From the NCBI GenBank assembly GCA_049642465.1, contig JBAROV010000043.1, positions 1-33,431 of the forward strand: a stretch of DNA of 33,431 nt. The letters are read 5' to 3'. The notes under the pieces are model-generated. The model had not been told where the DNA came from and ran no database searches. It was given only the letters and a program-made list of their open reading frames with translations. The DNA is from CAWDPQ01 sp049642465. GTDB lineage: Bacteria; Acidobacteriota; Vicinamibacteria; Vicinamibacterales; 2-12-FULL-66-21. The translations under genes were made by a program, and so were the position numbers. Of this stretch, positions 7,992 through 16,396 are shown in pieces (the first letter of the stretch is position 1; each line of letters opens with the position of its first letter).

Positions 7992-9440
7992 CTACTGGCC
8001 GGTAACCGGACGATGGGGCTTGGGCGGAGGATACGGGAGCTTGTCGGGAAGTACACGCACCCCGGAGGTGATCTTCAGAGGATATTTCGCGCCATTCGAA
8101 AATGTCGTCTCGACGAAGAAAGCCGTCCATCCCGATGCAGGCGTGGGAACTCGAGCCACCCACGTATTTGGACCGGACGGCGTCAGCGGCGTGTTCGTGT
8201 AGGCGGCGCCGATGGCGTCAAGACGGAAGTTCCGAGCGTTCGGATTGACCGCCTGCCAGAGCTGCACACTGCTCGGCCGATCTTTGGTCACGACTTTGAT
8301 TGCACCGTCGCGCTCGAACGTCCAACGGACTTCCGGCCGCGGGGTATTCGTCACGATCGCAGAGTAGAACGCGTGCAAGGTTTCGAGCGCATCGCTCTTG
8401 TCGAGCGAATGCGAGGTATTCGGAACGTAGCGCAGATACTTCTCGCCGCGAAGGTCCTCGAAATAGAACTGCGACGAATCCGGCAGGAAGAATTGATCGC
8501 CCGCCGCATTCAGCATCAGCTTGGGCATCGTCAGACGATCGCGGTATTCGTACGGTTCCTCGATCTTCATCAACGCGCGAAACTCCCGCGTGCCCATCCA
8601 ATCCATGATCCCGTGCTCGACGTAGTCCTTGACCGCTTCGGACCACGCGCCGTACGCGCGCCAGTGATGGATGAACGAGGGCTCCACATTCAGCATGTCG
8701 ATCACTGCTGGTGCGATGGCGATGACTCGCTTGTCAACCGCCGCCGTCGTCCAGGTCGTCCAGCCACGCTTCGACGCGCCAGAGACGACGAATCGGGAAA
8801 CCTTCTGCCCGCCCCCGTCAGCTGACGCGGCAAAGGCGGTGATGGCATCCATCGCGCGCACCGCGCTCTTCGTCATCGGCAGCCGCGCGGGCCATTTTTC
8901 GTCGCCGGTGCGCAGGTATTTGTCCCATGTGTAGGCAATGAAGTCGTCTTCGGAGCGCGGCTTACGCGTCGGATCGTCTTTGAAGACGACCGGCTGGTTC
9001 GGGACGAGACGAAGTTCGGCGGTGACGGTTCCGGTGTCGCGGGCGATGTCGAGAAGCCATGCCGGCGGACGCGCGGGCGGCTGACGATCCAGACCGCCGC
9101 CGGTGATGAACAGCAGCGCGACGTCACTCTTGAGGACGGGCGGCCGCACGACCGTTATCCAATGCGTCCACAGTGGGCGCTCGACTTCTTGTTCCGTGAG
9201 CCAGCGTTGAGAGGTCATCTCCAGCAGCGTGGCGGTGGCCCCTTCGGCCTGAAGCTGGCGCGACACCTTCCAGGCAAAGCTCGAATCGGGGGTCGCCACG
9301 TACCGGTCCAGAGCGGTCTCTGAGGCACGCCTGAATGCCGGTGCTTGTGCGCGAAGCACAAACTGCGGCGCGGTAACAGTTGTCAAAGCGATCGCGAACA
9401 CGAGGCCTCGCGACCAGATGCGAAGAATCGGGAGTGTCAT
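7992..9440 (-). CDS. secreted PhoPQ-activated pathogenicity-related (PqaA-like) hydrolase
   Basis: The ATG at 9440 was chosen because it starts a clean signal peptide (MTLPILRIWSRGLVFAIALTTVTA); the frame is open to 9539. The 482-aa product is an alpha/beta hydrolase of the PhoPQ-related family (PF10142 type). The nucleophile motif is VVSGASKRGWTTW (Ser223), followed by a probable Asp in AAGDQFFLPDSSQFYFEDL and His in PNTSHSLDKSD. The WTHWITVVRP and FITGGGLDRQPPA segments are typical. The family was named from Salmonella PqaA, and the natural substrate is not established. A TATAAT box lies 10 nt before the start with no Shine-Dalgarno. It is the first gene of an operon with the multihaem cytochrome. 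Confidence 0.9.
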   Translation of the reverse strand: MTLPILRIWSRGLVFAIALTTVTAPQFVLRAQAPAFRRASETALDRYVATPDSSFAWKVSRQLQAEGATATLLEMTSQRWLTEQEVERPLWTHWITVVRPPVLKSDVALLFITGGGLDRQPPARPPAWLLDIARDTGTVTAELRLVPNQPVVFKDDPTRKPRSEDDFIAYTWDKYLRTGDEKWPARLPMTKSAVRAMDAITAFAASADGGGQKVSRFVVSGASKRGWTTWTTAAVDKRVIAIAPAVIDMLNVEPSFIHHWRAYGAWSEAVKDYVEHGIMDWMGTREFRALMKIEEPYEYRDRLTMPKLMLNAAGDQFFLPDSSQFYFEDLRGEKYLRYVPNTSHSLDKSDALETLHAFYSAIVTNTPRPEVRWTFERDGAIKVVTKDRPSSVQLWQAVNPNARNFRLDAIGAAYTNTPLTPSGPNTWVARVPTPASGWTAFFVETTFSNGAKYPLKITSGVRVLPDKLPYPPPKPHRPVTGQ

Positions 9441-9496
9441 GGGCAGGCCGATTATAGCCGCGAGCGCAAGGTCCCGTGGGTGTAGACTTTTGCGCC
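9441..9496. promoter_or_regulatory. 56-bp divergent promoter region with two facing -10 boxes
   Basis: Minus strand: TATAAT (complement of 9451-9456) ends 10 nt before the PqaA-like ATG. Plus strand: TAGACT (9483-9488) ends 8 nt before the ATG at 9497. Neither start has a Shine-Dalgarno. The two core promoters must overlap, with each -35 region lying between the two -10 boxes. The -35 hexamers are not recognisable. Confidence 0.55.
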
Positions 9497-10609
9497 ATGT
9501 TCCAGCGCGCGTTGAGATTGGTGCTGCTCTGCACCTCACTTTCGGCTGCGATATTCGTGACTGCGCTCAGCGGTCAAACCTCGTCCCGGGTCGACAACGT
9601 CCTGGTCGTCACCATGGACGGGATGAGGTGGCAGGAGGTCTTCGGGGGACTGGCATCCGAGCTGCTCACCAAGCAAGCAGGCGGCGTCAGCGACAGCGAC
9701 GCGGCGCCTCTGCAGGCGAGATTCGGCGGCGAGACGGCCGACGTCCGTCGCGAAAAGCTGATGCCGTTTCTGTGGACGGTGGTCGCGAAGCGCGGGCAGA
9801 TCTTTGGCGATCCGGCGCACGAGAGCGTTGCCCGCGTCACCAACGGTCTGCGCTTTTCGTATCCCGGGTACAACGAGCTGCTGTCCGGCGTGGCGGATCC
9901 ACGGATCGACAGCAACGACAAAGTCGCCAATCCAAATGTGACGGTACTTGAATGGCTCAACCGTCAACCTTCGTACAAGGACAAGGTTGCCGCGTTCGCG
10001 TCCTGGGAATTGCTGCCGTGGATTTTGAACGAGGCGAGAAGCGGAATCCCGTCGAACGGTGAAGGGGCACCCGTGGCGAACCCCACGTCGGAGCGCGAGC
10101 ACATGATCAATGTTTTCGCGGCCGACCTGCCCCCATACTGGGGCTCGACGCGTTTCGATGCCGCAACGGGTATGGGCGCGCTCGAATACCTCAAAAGGCA
10201 TCGCCCGCGCGTGCTCTATGTGATGCTCGGGGAGACCGACGAGTGGGCCCACGGGCGGCGCTACGATCTGTATCTCGATGCCGCGTGGCGTAACGATCGA
10301 TTCATCAAGCAACTGTGGGAAACCGCGCAGGGGTTGCCCGAGTATGCCAATCGCACCGCGTTGCTCATTTCGACGGATCATGGCCGAGGCAACGAGGCGA
10401 AAGACTGGACGAGTCACGGGCGCGAAGTGCCGGTGGCCGAACGGATCTGGATGGCGGTGCTTGGTCCGAACGTCCCCGCGCTCGGCGTCCGCAAGGGCGG
10501 AGAGGTGACCCAGGCACAGATTGCGGCAACGATCGCGGCGCTCCTGGGCGAAGACTTCGTCAAAGCGGAGCCAAAAGCGGCACCGCCGATTGCTTTGCAG
10601 CGACACTAG
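9497..10609 (+). CDS. secreted alkaline phosphatase-superfamily (type I phosphodiesterase-like) protein
   Basis: ATG 9497 gives a signal peptide (MFQRALRLVLLCTSLSAAIF); the frame is open from 9476. The 370-aa product has the superfamily metal motifs TMDGMRW (Asp41), DEWAHGRRYD, STDHGRG and TSHGRE. The nucleophile position, normally Thr before FPN in nucleotide pyrophosphatase/phosphodiesterases, appears to be Ser121 in RFSYPGYNELLSG. The protein is shorter than classical alkaline phosphatases and resembles the uncharacterised AP-like proteins of Bacteroidetes and Acidobacteria. It probably hydrolyses a phosphate mono- or diester outside the cytoplasm. Its TAG overlaps the TAG of the convergent gene in a shared CTAG palindrome. 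Confidence 0.86.
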   Translation: MFQRALRLVLLCTSLSAAIFVTALSGQTSSRVDNVLVVTMDGMRWQEVFGGLASELLTKQAGGVSDSDAAPLQARFGGETADVRREKLMPFLWTVVAKRGQIFGDPAHESVARVTNGLRFSYPGYNELLSGVADPRIDSNDKVANPNVTVLEWLNRQPSYKDKVAAFASWELLPWILNEARSGIPSNGEGAPVANPTSEREHMINVFAADLPPYWGSTRFDAATGMGALEYLKRHRPRVLYVMLGETDEWAHGRRYDLYLDAAWRNDRFIKQLWETAQGLPEYANRTALLISTDHGRGNEAKDWTSHGREVPVAERIWMAVLGPNVPALGVRKGGEVTQAQIAATIAALLGEDFVKAEPKAAPPIALQRH

Positions 10610-11487
10610 AAATATTGTGCCCGCTTCTTCTTGAGGAACTCGGCTGAGCGTCGAATCTCGTCGAGGCCGTTCATCCCGTCCTCGATCGAGATCCAGCCGC
10701 TGAATCCCACCTCCGCAAGGATGCGGAAGATCGCGTCGTAGTCGTTCATACCGGTACCCGTCTCACCGTGTTTGAGGACCGACGCGTAACCGGCGGAACC
10801 GTCCTGCGTTTTGAGTGCGTCGAGCGACACACCTGGTTCGAGGAAGCGATCCGACGCATGCACCGTGACGACCCGGTGCTTCACTTTTTCGAGAAAGCGA
10901 ATGGCGTCGTAGCCACCGACGGTCGCATTCGATGGATCGTACTGGACTCCCAACGCCGGCGAATCAACTCGATCGAGGATCTCGAGAAAGACATCTTCCG
11001 GCTGCGCAAACTCCGGGTAGCGCCACGTGCCGTCCTTGTAATGGTTCTCGAGGCAGAGAATCACGCCGCGTTTTTCGGCGTATTCGAGCGATCGCTTGAT
11101 CCCCTCGACCGTCCTCGCCACGCCATCCTCGCGGGTCAAGCCAGGGACCCGCTGCCCACTCAGCGTCCGGCAATGGCTGGCGCCAAGCCGAACCGTCAAA
11201 TCGATGGCGTCCTTCTGTCGTTGAACCTGGCGCCCGCGTTCGGCTGGATCCGGATGCGTGAAGTCGGGCGAGAAGCACAGCATGGAGGTCACTTGCCCGG
11301 TTTCCTCCATCGCCCGAATGACTGGCGCGACGTCCGGTTCGGCATAGCTCCGGAAGAAGCCGTCGTAATGTTCGACCCCTTCTCCACCAAGTGTCGCCGC
11401 GTCGCGAATCCACTCCACGAACGACATCCGCCCGTCCGTGAGTTCGTCGAAATAACACTTCGGAAATACGCTGATTCGCGGCGGCAT
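10606..11487 (-). CDS. xylose-isomerase-like TIM barrel sugar isomerase/epimerase
   Basis: The start is ATG 11487, whose A is shared with the TGA of the upstream gene (TGATG); the frame runs further up to 11646 but that part is shadow of the neighbour. The 293-aa protein has no signal peptide and is cytoplasmic. Likely metal ligands are Glu147 (LCLENHYKDGTW), Asp184 (VQYDPSNA), His210 (VTVHASD) and Glu269 (ISIEDG), the order typical of L-xylulose-5-phosphate and D-tagatose 3-epimerases. It is the third gene of the MBL-HUMPS-TIM operon and plausibly epimerises the pentulose product of the HUMPS enzyme. That role is inferred from the UlaD-UlaE pairing and not from a specific residue match. Confidence 0.87.
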   Translation of the reverse strand: MPPRISVFPKCYFDELTDGRMSFVEWIRDAATLGGEGVEHYDGFFRSYAEPDVAPVIRAMEETGQVTSMLCFSPDFTHPDPAERGRQVQRQKDAIDLTVRLGASHCRTLSGQRVPGLTREDGVARTVEGIKRSLEYAEKRGVILCLENHYKDGTWRYPEFAQPEDVFLEILDRVDSPALGVQYDPSNATVGGYDAIRFLEKVKHRVVTVHASDRFLEPGVSLDALKTQDGSAGYASVLKHGETGTGMNDYDAIFRILAEVGFSGWISIEDGMNGLDEIRRSAEFLKKKRAQYF

Positions 11488-12206
11488 CACCCGGCCCGGC
11501 TGCGGTTGCGGTACGGCGTCTTCCGAATGTCGTCGGTAATCTTCTTGAGGATGTCGAACAGGTTTCCGTCGGCCGGCCGGAACGCGGCGCCGTCGATGAC
11601 GAGCGGCGCGCCGACGACCACGAGCGGTGCGCCGCGCGACGGACATTCAATCGCCTGTTGGATCGACAATCCACCGACGGCCTGGACCGGAATGCTGACC
11701 GCACGCACGACCTCGTCCAGCTCGTCGAGCGGACTCAGTCCGCGAATCATGCCGCGCTCGTCGAACCCGATGTGATGGACGATGAAATCGACGCCGAGGC
11801 GTTCCATCCACGCCGCGCAGGCGACGCGGTCGTCCGCGGCGAGATTGTCCCCCATCACTTTGATACCGTAGTCACGCCCGGCATCAACGACGCGCCTGAT
11901 TGTCGCCTCGTGCGCCCGCCCCATGACGACGACGAGGTCGGCGCCCGCTTTGGCCATCATCTCGGCTTCGAGGTATCCGCCATCCATGGTTTTCAGATCG
12001 GCCACGATGGGATGGTCGGGAAATCGTTCGCGCAGCTTCTCCACCGCGTGCAACCCCTCGGCGAGGAGGAGCGGCGTTCCCGCCTCGAGCCAGTCCACAC
12101 CCGCTGCAACGGCTACTTCCGCCGTCTCGATCGCTTCGTCCATCGAGGTCAAGTCGAGGGACAACTGGACGATTGGAAACTTCAGGTGCTCGAGGCGCCG
12201 GGTCAT
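11487..12206 (-). CDS. HUMPS-family decarboxylase/aldolase (KGPDC or hexulose-6-phosphate synthase-like)
   Basis: ATG 12206 overlaps the TGA of the upstream MBL gene by 4 nt (ATGA). The 239-aa product belongs to the orotidine-5'-phosphate decarboxylase suprafamily. The diagnostic D-x-K-x-x-D is Asp70-Leu-Lys72-Thr-Met-Asp75 in IVADLKTMDGG, followed by EAEMMAKAGADLVVVMG. Later PVQAVGGLSIQQA and VVVGAPLV form the phosphate-binding loops. Known members are 3-keto-L-gulonate-6-phosphate decarboxylase (UlaD/SgbH) and 3-hexulose-6-phosphate synthase (HxlA); sequence alone does not separate them. No HxlB isomerase gene is near, while an epimerase-like TIM barrel follows directly, which favours a UlaD-like role. 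Confidence 0.87.
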   Translation of the reverse strand: MTRRLEHLKFPIVQLSLDLTSMDEAIETAEVAVAAGVDWLEAGTPLLLAEGLHAVEKLRERFPDHPIVADLKTMDGGYLEAEMMAKAGADLVVVMGRAHEATIRRVVDAGRDYGIKVMGDNLAADDRVACAAWMERLGVDFIVHHIGFDERGMIRGLSPLDELDEVVRAVSIPVQAVGGLSIQQAIECPSRGAPLVVVGAPLVIDGAAFRPADGNLFDILKKITDDIRKTPYRNRSRAG

Positions 12207-13174
12207 GGCAAGGTGTTGTAGACGAGGCCGATGAACATCGGAGCCGGCATGAAGCCCTTGCCCCACGTCGGATCGAATTCCTTGGTCGGATTCTCCGCGA
12301 CGACCTCTTCGAGTTTTTTGCCCGAGGTCTTCAGTTTCTGGACTCGATCGCGCACCGTCACGAGCATGTCGTGAAACTTCGTCAGCGCCGCTTTGTCGGC
12401 CAGCGGACCATGCCCCGGAACGATCTTCGTGCTGTTGTCAGCGAGCTTCAGGCCAGCCTCCGTCCCTCGAATCATGCCGTTGATGCTTCCACCGGTGCCC
12501 GCGTCGATGAAGGGGTAAATCCCGTTGAAGAACACGTCGCCCATGTGAAGGACGTTACCCTTTGCGAAGCGAATGTAAATGTCGGTGTCGGTGTGCGCCG
12601 GCTGGATGTAGCCAAGCGTCACCTGTTCCCCATTTGCGGTCAGCGAATGCGTCGTGGCGAAGGTCTCAGTGGGCAACGCGGCCGCGGGCATGGCCGGAAA
12701 ACGCATGCCGAGCAGTTCGTGCGTTTCGCTGAGCCGTTTCTTGGTGTTCGCATGAGCAACGACCGAGGCACCCGCTTTGCGGAAACTCTCGTTGTTGTCG
12801 GAATGATCGAAGTGCCAATGCGTGTCGATGAGCGCCGCGATGCGACCAGTGCCGAGGCTGTCCAGTATCTGTTTGAGTCCGGACCATGCCGGCTGGACGA
12901 AGCAGTCGACGACAATTTTCCCGTCGCGGCCGTTCAGCACGACCACGTTCCCGCCGGGACCCGAGAGCATGGTCAACGAGTCGGTCAACTTCACGCGCTC
13001 GATTGGCGTCGCCCCGATATCCGCTCGCATCTTCGCCAGGGGATCGGCGGCTGCCGGTGCCTGCTGAAAGACGAACGGACGGCCCCACGCTGGAATCGCA
13101 GGCACCACCAGTGCGATGCCTGCGAGCTTCGCGCCTGCGTGGAGCATGTCTCTGCGTGTGATCTTCTGCGTCAT
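12203..13174 (-). CDS. Tat-exported metallo-beta-lactamase-fold hydrolase
   Basis: ATG 13174 has AGGAAG about 10 nt upstream and gives a twin-arginine signal (ITRRDMLHAGAKLAGIALVVPAIPAWG); the frame is open to 13225. The 323-aa product has the complete MBL metal set: DTHWHFDHSDNN (His119, His121, Asp123, His124), a His in IQPAHTDTD, an Asp in HMGDVFFNG and a His in VPGHGPL. It resembles class B3-like or quinoprotein-relay-associated MBL hydrolases rather than true beta-lactamases. The likely reaction is hydrolysis of a lactone, ester or thioester in the periplasm. It is the first gene of a three-gene operon with overlapping stops and starts; the divergent cupin gene starts 100 bp away. Confidence 0.9.
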   Translation of the reverse strand: MTQKITRRDMLHAGAKLAGIALVVPAIPAWGRPFVFQQAPAAADPLAKMRADIGATPIERVKLTDSLTMLSGPGGNVVVLNGRDGKIVVDCFVQPAWSGLKQILDSLGTGRIAALIDTHWHFDHSDNNESFRKAGASVVAHANTKKRLSETHELLGMRFPAMPAAALPTETFATTHSLTANGEQVTLGYIQPAHTDTDIYIRFAKGNVLHMGDVFFNGIYPFIDAGTGGSINGMIRGTEAGLKLADNSTKIVPGHGPLADKAALTKFHDMLVTVRDRVQKLKTSGKKLEEVVAENPTKEFDPTWGKGFMPAPMFIGLVYNTLP

Positions 13175-13274
13175 GTAGTCGCTTCTTCCTTTGATGTCAT
13201 TCTCAGAGCTGTGATTCCCCGCCAATGATCACTCCTGTGGCTTCCGTCCTCAGGCGGGAGCACAATATATCGCA
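13175..13274. promoter_or_regulatory. divergent promoter region between MBL operon and cupin gene
   Basis: A 100-bp gap. Plus strand: the AT-rich stretch AATATAT (13264-13270) ends 4 nt before the cupin ATG, and no Shine-Dalgarno is present. Minus strand: AAGGAAG stands before the MBL start. No -35 box or operator palindrome is clear. Confidence 0.35.
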
Positions 13275-13634
13275 ATGCCCAGACTGATCGCGCAGCCCAC
13301 CGTCGTCAGGAGCGCCGGAAACAAGCCGAAGCAGATCGAGGAGTACGCCGGACGCGTCAACTCCGGCCATCGAGCGATCAGCGTGGCTCGCATGCGATCG
13401 CCAGCCGGCTGGGAAGAGCCAGGGCAACGGCCCGAGTTCGAGGAGATCACGGTGGTGCTGACCGGCGCCTTGCGAGTCGAGTACGAGGGTGGCGAGCTGA
13501 TGGTGAATGCCGGCCAGGCCGTGGTGGCATCGCCAGGTGAGTGGGTGCGTTACAGCACGCCGAACGGAGCCGAGTACGTCGCTGTGTGTCTGCCCGCCTT
13601 CGCGCCGGATACAGTTCACCGGGATTCCGACTGA
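13275..13634 (+). CDS. small single-domain cupin protein
   Basis: The 119-aa cytoplasmic protein has a cupin_2-like beta barrel. The first motif is weak (EEPGQRPEFEEITVVLTGALRVEYEGGE) and the second is AGQAVVASPGEWVRYSTPNGAEYVAVCLPAF. The usual metal-binding G(x)5HxH of the first motif reads GQRPEFEE, so the His pair is missing; only Glu residues are available. It may therefore bind a ligand rather than act as a metal-dependent enzyme. It is divergent from the MBL-HUMPS-TIM operon and could be a small sugar-binding or regulatory accessory. The function is unknown. Confidence 0.8.
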   Translation: MPRLIAQPTVVRSAGNKPKQIEEYAGRVNSGHRAISVARMRSPAGWEEPGQRPEFEEITVVLTGALRVEYEGGELMVNAGQAVVASPGEWVRYSTPNGAEYVAVCLPAFAPDTVHRDSD

Positions 13635-13652
13635 CGCTCGTCAGACGTGACC

Positions 13653-16085
13653 CTACTCCGCCGCCAGTGCGAGCACCGGATCGATCTTCGTCACCCGCCT
13701 CGCCGGCAGGAAACTCGCGATCACACTGGCGAGCGCCAACGTGGCAACAACCGCAGCAAACACCGCGCGATCCCGCGGATTGACGTGGTAGAGCACGGGC
13801 TGCAGCGCGCCAGATGCGAGGATCGCCAACCCCAAGCCGAGCAGCAGACCAATGGCAAGCTGGACGATGCTCTTCCGCATCACGAGAAGAATCAACTGCA
13901 CGCCCTGGGCACCGAGCGCCGAGCGAACGCCCATTTCCCGAGTCCGCTGCGTGACTGAAAACGACATCACGCCGTAGAGACCTGCGGCCGCAAGCAGCAG
14001 CGCGCAGATACCGAACGCCATGAAAAACGTTCCGAACACCGTGTAGAACCACGTTTGCCTGTCGATCACCCGCCGCATGGTCTGAACCTCATAGATCGCG
14101 AGGTTCGAATCGAGCGAGGCCACGGCCGATCGCAGCAGCGATGTCACAGCCGCCGGATCACTGCGCGTGCGGACCGCCATCCTCACGGCGTTGCCGACGT
14201 CGCTCTGCGCGATGGGAATGTAGTAGCCGACCGGGCTGGCGTTGTTGTTGCCAATGCCCTCCATCAAGAGATCAGGGACAACGCCAACGATCGTGAGCCA
14301 GGGTTCGTTGGGGAGCGCCGTAATGACCCGTCGCATCTGGCGGCCGATGGGATCCAGTCCAGGAAAATGCGTCCGGGCAAACGACTCGTTGACGATCGCC
14401 ACGGGCTGTGCCGTGGACGTATCGGACGGACGAAATTCGCGGCCGCCTGAAAGCGTCGTTTGAAATGTTTCGAAATAGCCCGCGGTCACGATGCCTTCGC
14501 GCGCCAGCGGATAGTCGCTCTCTTGCGGAAACGACTTCCCTTCAACCTGCACCCGGATCGCCCCGTTCCCCGCCGCTGGGAGTCCGTCAGAGAGCGTCGC
14601 CGCCTCGATGCCTGGAACATCGCGAAGCCTCGGCAACAACTGTTCGTAAAAGCGAATACTTGCCGACGGATCGCTGTAATCGCTGCGCGGCAAATCGACC
14701 CGGGCGGTGAGGATGTTCTCGATGGCAAATGGCATCGGCACGTTTTTCAGTTGCACGACGCTCTTGATCATCAATCCCGCGGCGATCAGCAGTCCGCACG
14801 ACACGGCAAGCTCGGCAATCACGAGGCCACTGCTGAATCGCCCGAACCGCGCGCTCGTGGACGACCGACTGTCGTCTTTGAGCGCCGCTCCCGCATTGAC
14901 GCGTGCCGCGTGCAAGGCTGGAAGCCCGCCGGCGAATACGCTCGCAGTCACGATGAGCGCGAGCACGAATAGCATGACTCGGTAATCGAGCTCGAAGGTG
15001 ATCCAGAACGGCGGCGGGTTGACGGAGAGCGCCTGGGTGAACCAGCGCATCCCGAAAATGCTGAGGACGATCCCCAGCGCACCGCCAAACGTCGCGAGCA
15101 CGAGGACCTCGGTCAGATGTTGCCTCACGACGCGATGTCGTCCGGCTCCGAGCGCCATGCGGACGGCCACTTCGCGTTGTCGCAGTGACGCACGCGCCAC
15201 CAGCAGGTTCGAAACGTTGACGCACGCGATGAGCAGGACGCCGATGCCCGCGCCCAGCATCGTATAGAGCAGGTTGTAGATCTCCTGCCCCAGGATCGTC
15301 TTCGTGTACGGCATCACGTCCGCGCCCACCCCACGGTTGGTCGCCGGAAATTCGCTGGCCAGTTGCGCGGCGATCGTGTTGGCTTGCGCGACCGCCTGCG
15401 CCTGACTGACATCCGGCTTTAATCGCGCGATGACCAGGTAGTTCGGTCCTTTGCCGCGTGGCGTCGCAAGCGGATCGACGGTGAGGGGCGTCCACAGGGC
15501 TTCCCGGATCGGGAAGGCGAATTTCTCCGGCATCACCCCGATGACGGTGCGTTGGACGCCATTGGCTCGGATCGTCTGGCCGACAATCGACTCCGAACCG
15601 GCGTAGCGCTCGCGCCAGAGGTCGTAGCCGAGCAGCACCACGGGCTCAGCGCCTGCACGATCGTCCCCAGCCTGAAAACCTCGGCCGATCAACGGCCGGA
15701 CCCCGAGCGCCTCGAATGCGGCCACGGTCAACTGACCACCGGAATGCCGCTCGGGCCGTTCCCCTTCCGTTGCCAGGTTCATCGGCGCAAACCAGTACGG
15801 TCCGAATTTTTCGAAAGAGGTCTGCCGTTCCTGCCAGATCGCCAAATCGTGCACGCTGATCGGCTGCCGCGGCTGGTTCTGCGACGGGTTCGTCCCGACC
15901 ACTGCGACAATCCGATCGGCATCCGCGAATGGAAGACCCTTGAAGAGCCCCCCGTTGACGACGCAGAACACGGTGGTGCTGAGCCCGATGCCGAGGCCAA
16001 GGGTCAGGATGGCGACGAGCGACAGCGTCGGGTACTTCGCGAGCATCCGAAGGCCGGATCGGACGTCGGTGATGAGTTGATTCAT
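13653..16085 (-). CDS. ADOP-type orphan ABC permease (MacB/FtsX-like)
   Basis: The protein is 810 aa from ATG 16085 (a TTG three codons upstream is the alternative). It begins NQLITDVRSGLRMLAKYPTL, typical of ADOP-family (acidobacterial duplicated orphan permease) proteins. The first membrane segment is VAILTLGLGIGLSTTVFCVV, followed by a MacB-like periplasmic domain and an FtsX triplet around residues 275-410 (GIGVLLIACVNVSNLLVARASLRQREVAVRMALGAGR). A second periplasmic domain and a second FtsX segment (QRTREMGVRSALGAQGVQL) complete two MacB halves in one chain. The PadR-like N-terminal domain of some ADOPs is absent. No ATPase gene lies nearby. It is probably a mechanotransmitting permease for export or lipoprotein traffic. 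Confidence 0.92.
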   Translation of the reverse strand: MNQLITDVRSGLRMLAKYPTLSLVAILTLGLGIGLSTTVFCVVNGGLFKGLPFADADRIVAVVGTNPSQNQPRQPISVHDLAIWQERQTSFEKFGPYWFAPMNLATEGERPERHSGGQLTVAAFEALGVRPLIGRGFQAGDDRAGAEPVVLLGYDLWRERYAGSESIVGQTIRANGVQRTVIGVMPEKFAFPIREALWTPLTVDPLATPRGKGPNYLVIARLKPDVSQAQAVAQANTIAAQLASEFPATNRGVGADVMPYTKTILGQEIYNLLYTMLGAGIGVLLIACVNVSNLLVARASLRQREVAVRMALGAGRHRVVRQHLTEVLVLATFGGALGIVLSIFGMRWFTQALSVNPPPFWITFELDYRVMLFVLALIVTASVFAGGLPALHAARVNAGAALKDDSRSSTSARFGRFSSGLVIAELAVSCGLLIAAGLMIKSVVQLKNVPMPFAIENILTARVDLPRSDYSDPSASIRFYEQLLPRLRDVPGIEAATLSDGLPAAGNGAIRVQVEGKSFPQESDYPLAREGIVTAGYFETFQTTLSGGREFRPSDTSTAQPVAIVNESFARTHFPGLDPIGRQMRRVITALPNEPWLTIVGVVPDLLMEGIGNNNASPVGYYIPIAQSDVGNAVRMAVRTRSDPAAVTSLLRSAVASLDSNLAIYEVQTMRRVIDRQTWFYTVFGTFFMAFGICALLLAAAGLYGVMSFSVTQRTREMGVRSALGAQGVQLILLVMRKSIVQLAIGLLLGLGLAILASGALQPVLYHVNPRDRAVFAAVVATLALASVIASFLPARRVTKIDPVLALAAE

Positions 16086-16396
16086 TTCAATCAAAGACGA
16101 ATACGCAATTCAGCAAGTTCAAGGAACCGCTGCCGACAAGGCAGAACGAAGGTCGCCGGGAACGAGACTTAACCGCGGTTGGAGCCAGAAGTCGCCATCA
16201 GGCGTACCTGATGCCGTGAGTGCCTTGCCGTAGCCAAGATCCTGCCACATATCGAGTTACGGGTGGAGTTCCACCGTAAACCAGTCGGAGGGGTCACGCG
16301 TAACGTCTGGCCAGTGCTGGCTCTCGTCTTGCCTGAACGTCGCACTGAACTGCAGCCAGCTGCGGTTCTACGTGTGGTTTCAGGCCGGAGTTCAAC
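16086..16396. other. 311-bp divergent intergenic region with a hairpin
   Basis: No gene was found on either strand. A stable hairpin lies at 16257-16279: TTACGGGTGGA, loop GT, TCCACCGTAA, with one bulged G, about 118 nt before the copper oxidase start. It could be a 5'-leader structure or an operator. The rest must hold promoters for both genes, but no convincing -35/-10 pair was found. I compared it by eye with the c-di-GMP GEMM riboswitch and saw no match. Confidence 0.4.

Noticed and set aside
9536..10606. 356-aa frame antisense to the alkaline-phosphatase-like gene
   Set aside because: Low-complexity antisense frame; the sense strand has all superfamily metal motifs.
12173..13228. 351-aa plus-strand frame across the MBL gene
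   Set aside because: Antisense to the complete MBL metal set and Tat signal; no motif of its own.
13631..13644. Perfect palindrome CTGACG-CT-CGTCAG at the cupin stop as terminator
   Set aside because: Only a 6-bp stem overlapping the stop codon with no T run in either direction; too weak to call.
16095..16396. Riboswitch upstream of the copper oxidase (c-di-GMP GEMM considered because of AAACCAGTCGGAGGGGTCACGC)
   Set aside because: The conserved GEMM core and tetraloop receptor order could not be found; only a simple hairpin at 16257-16279 is supported.
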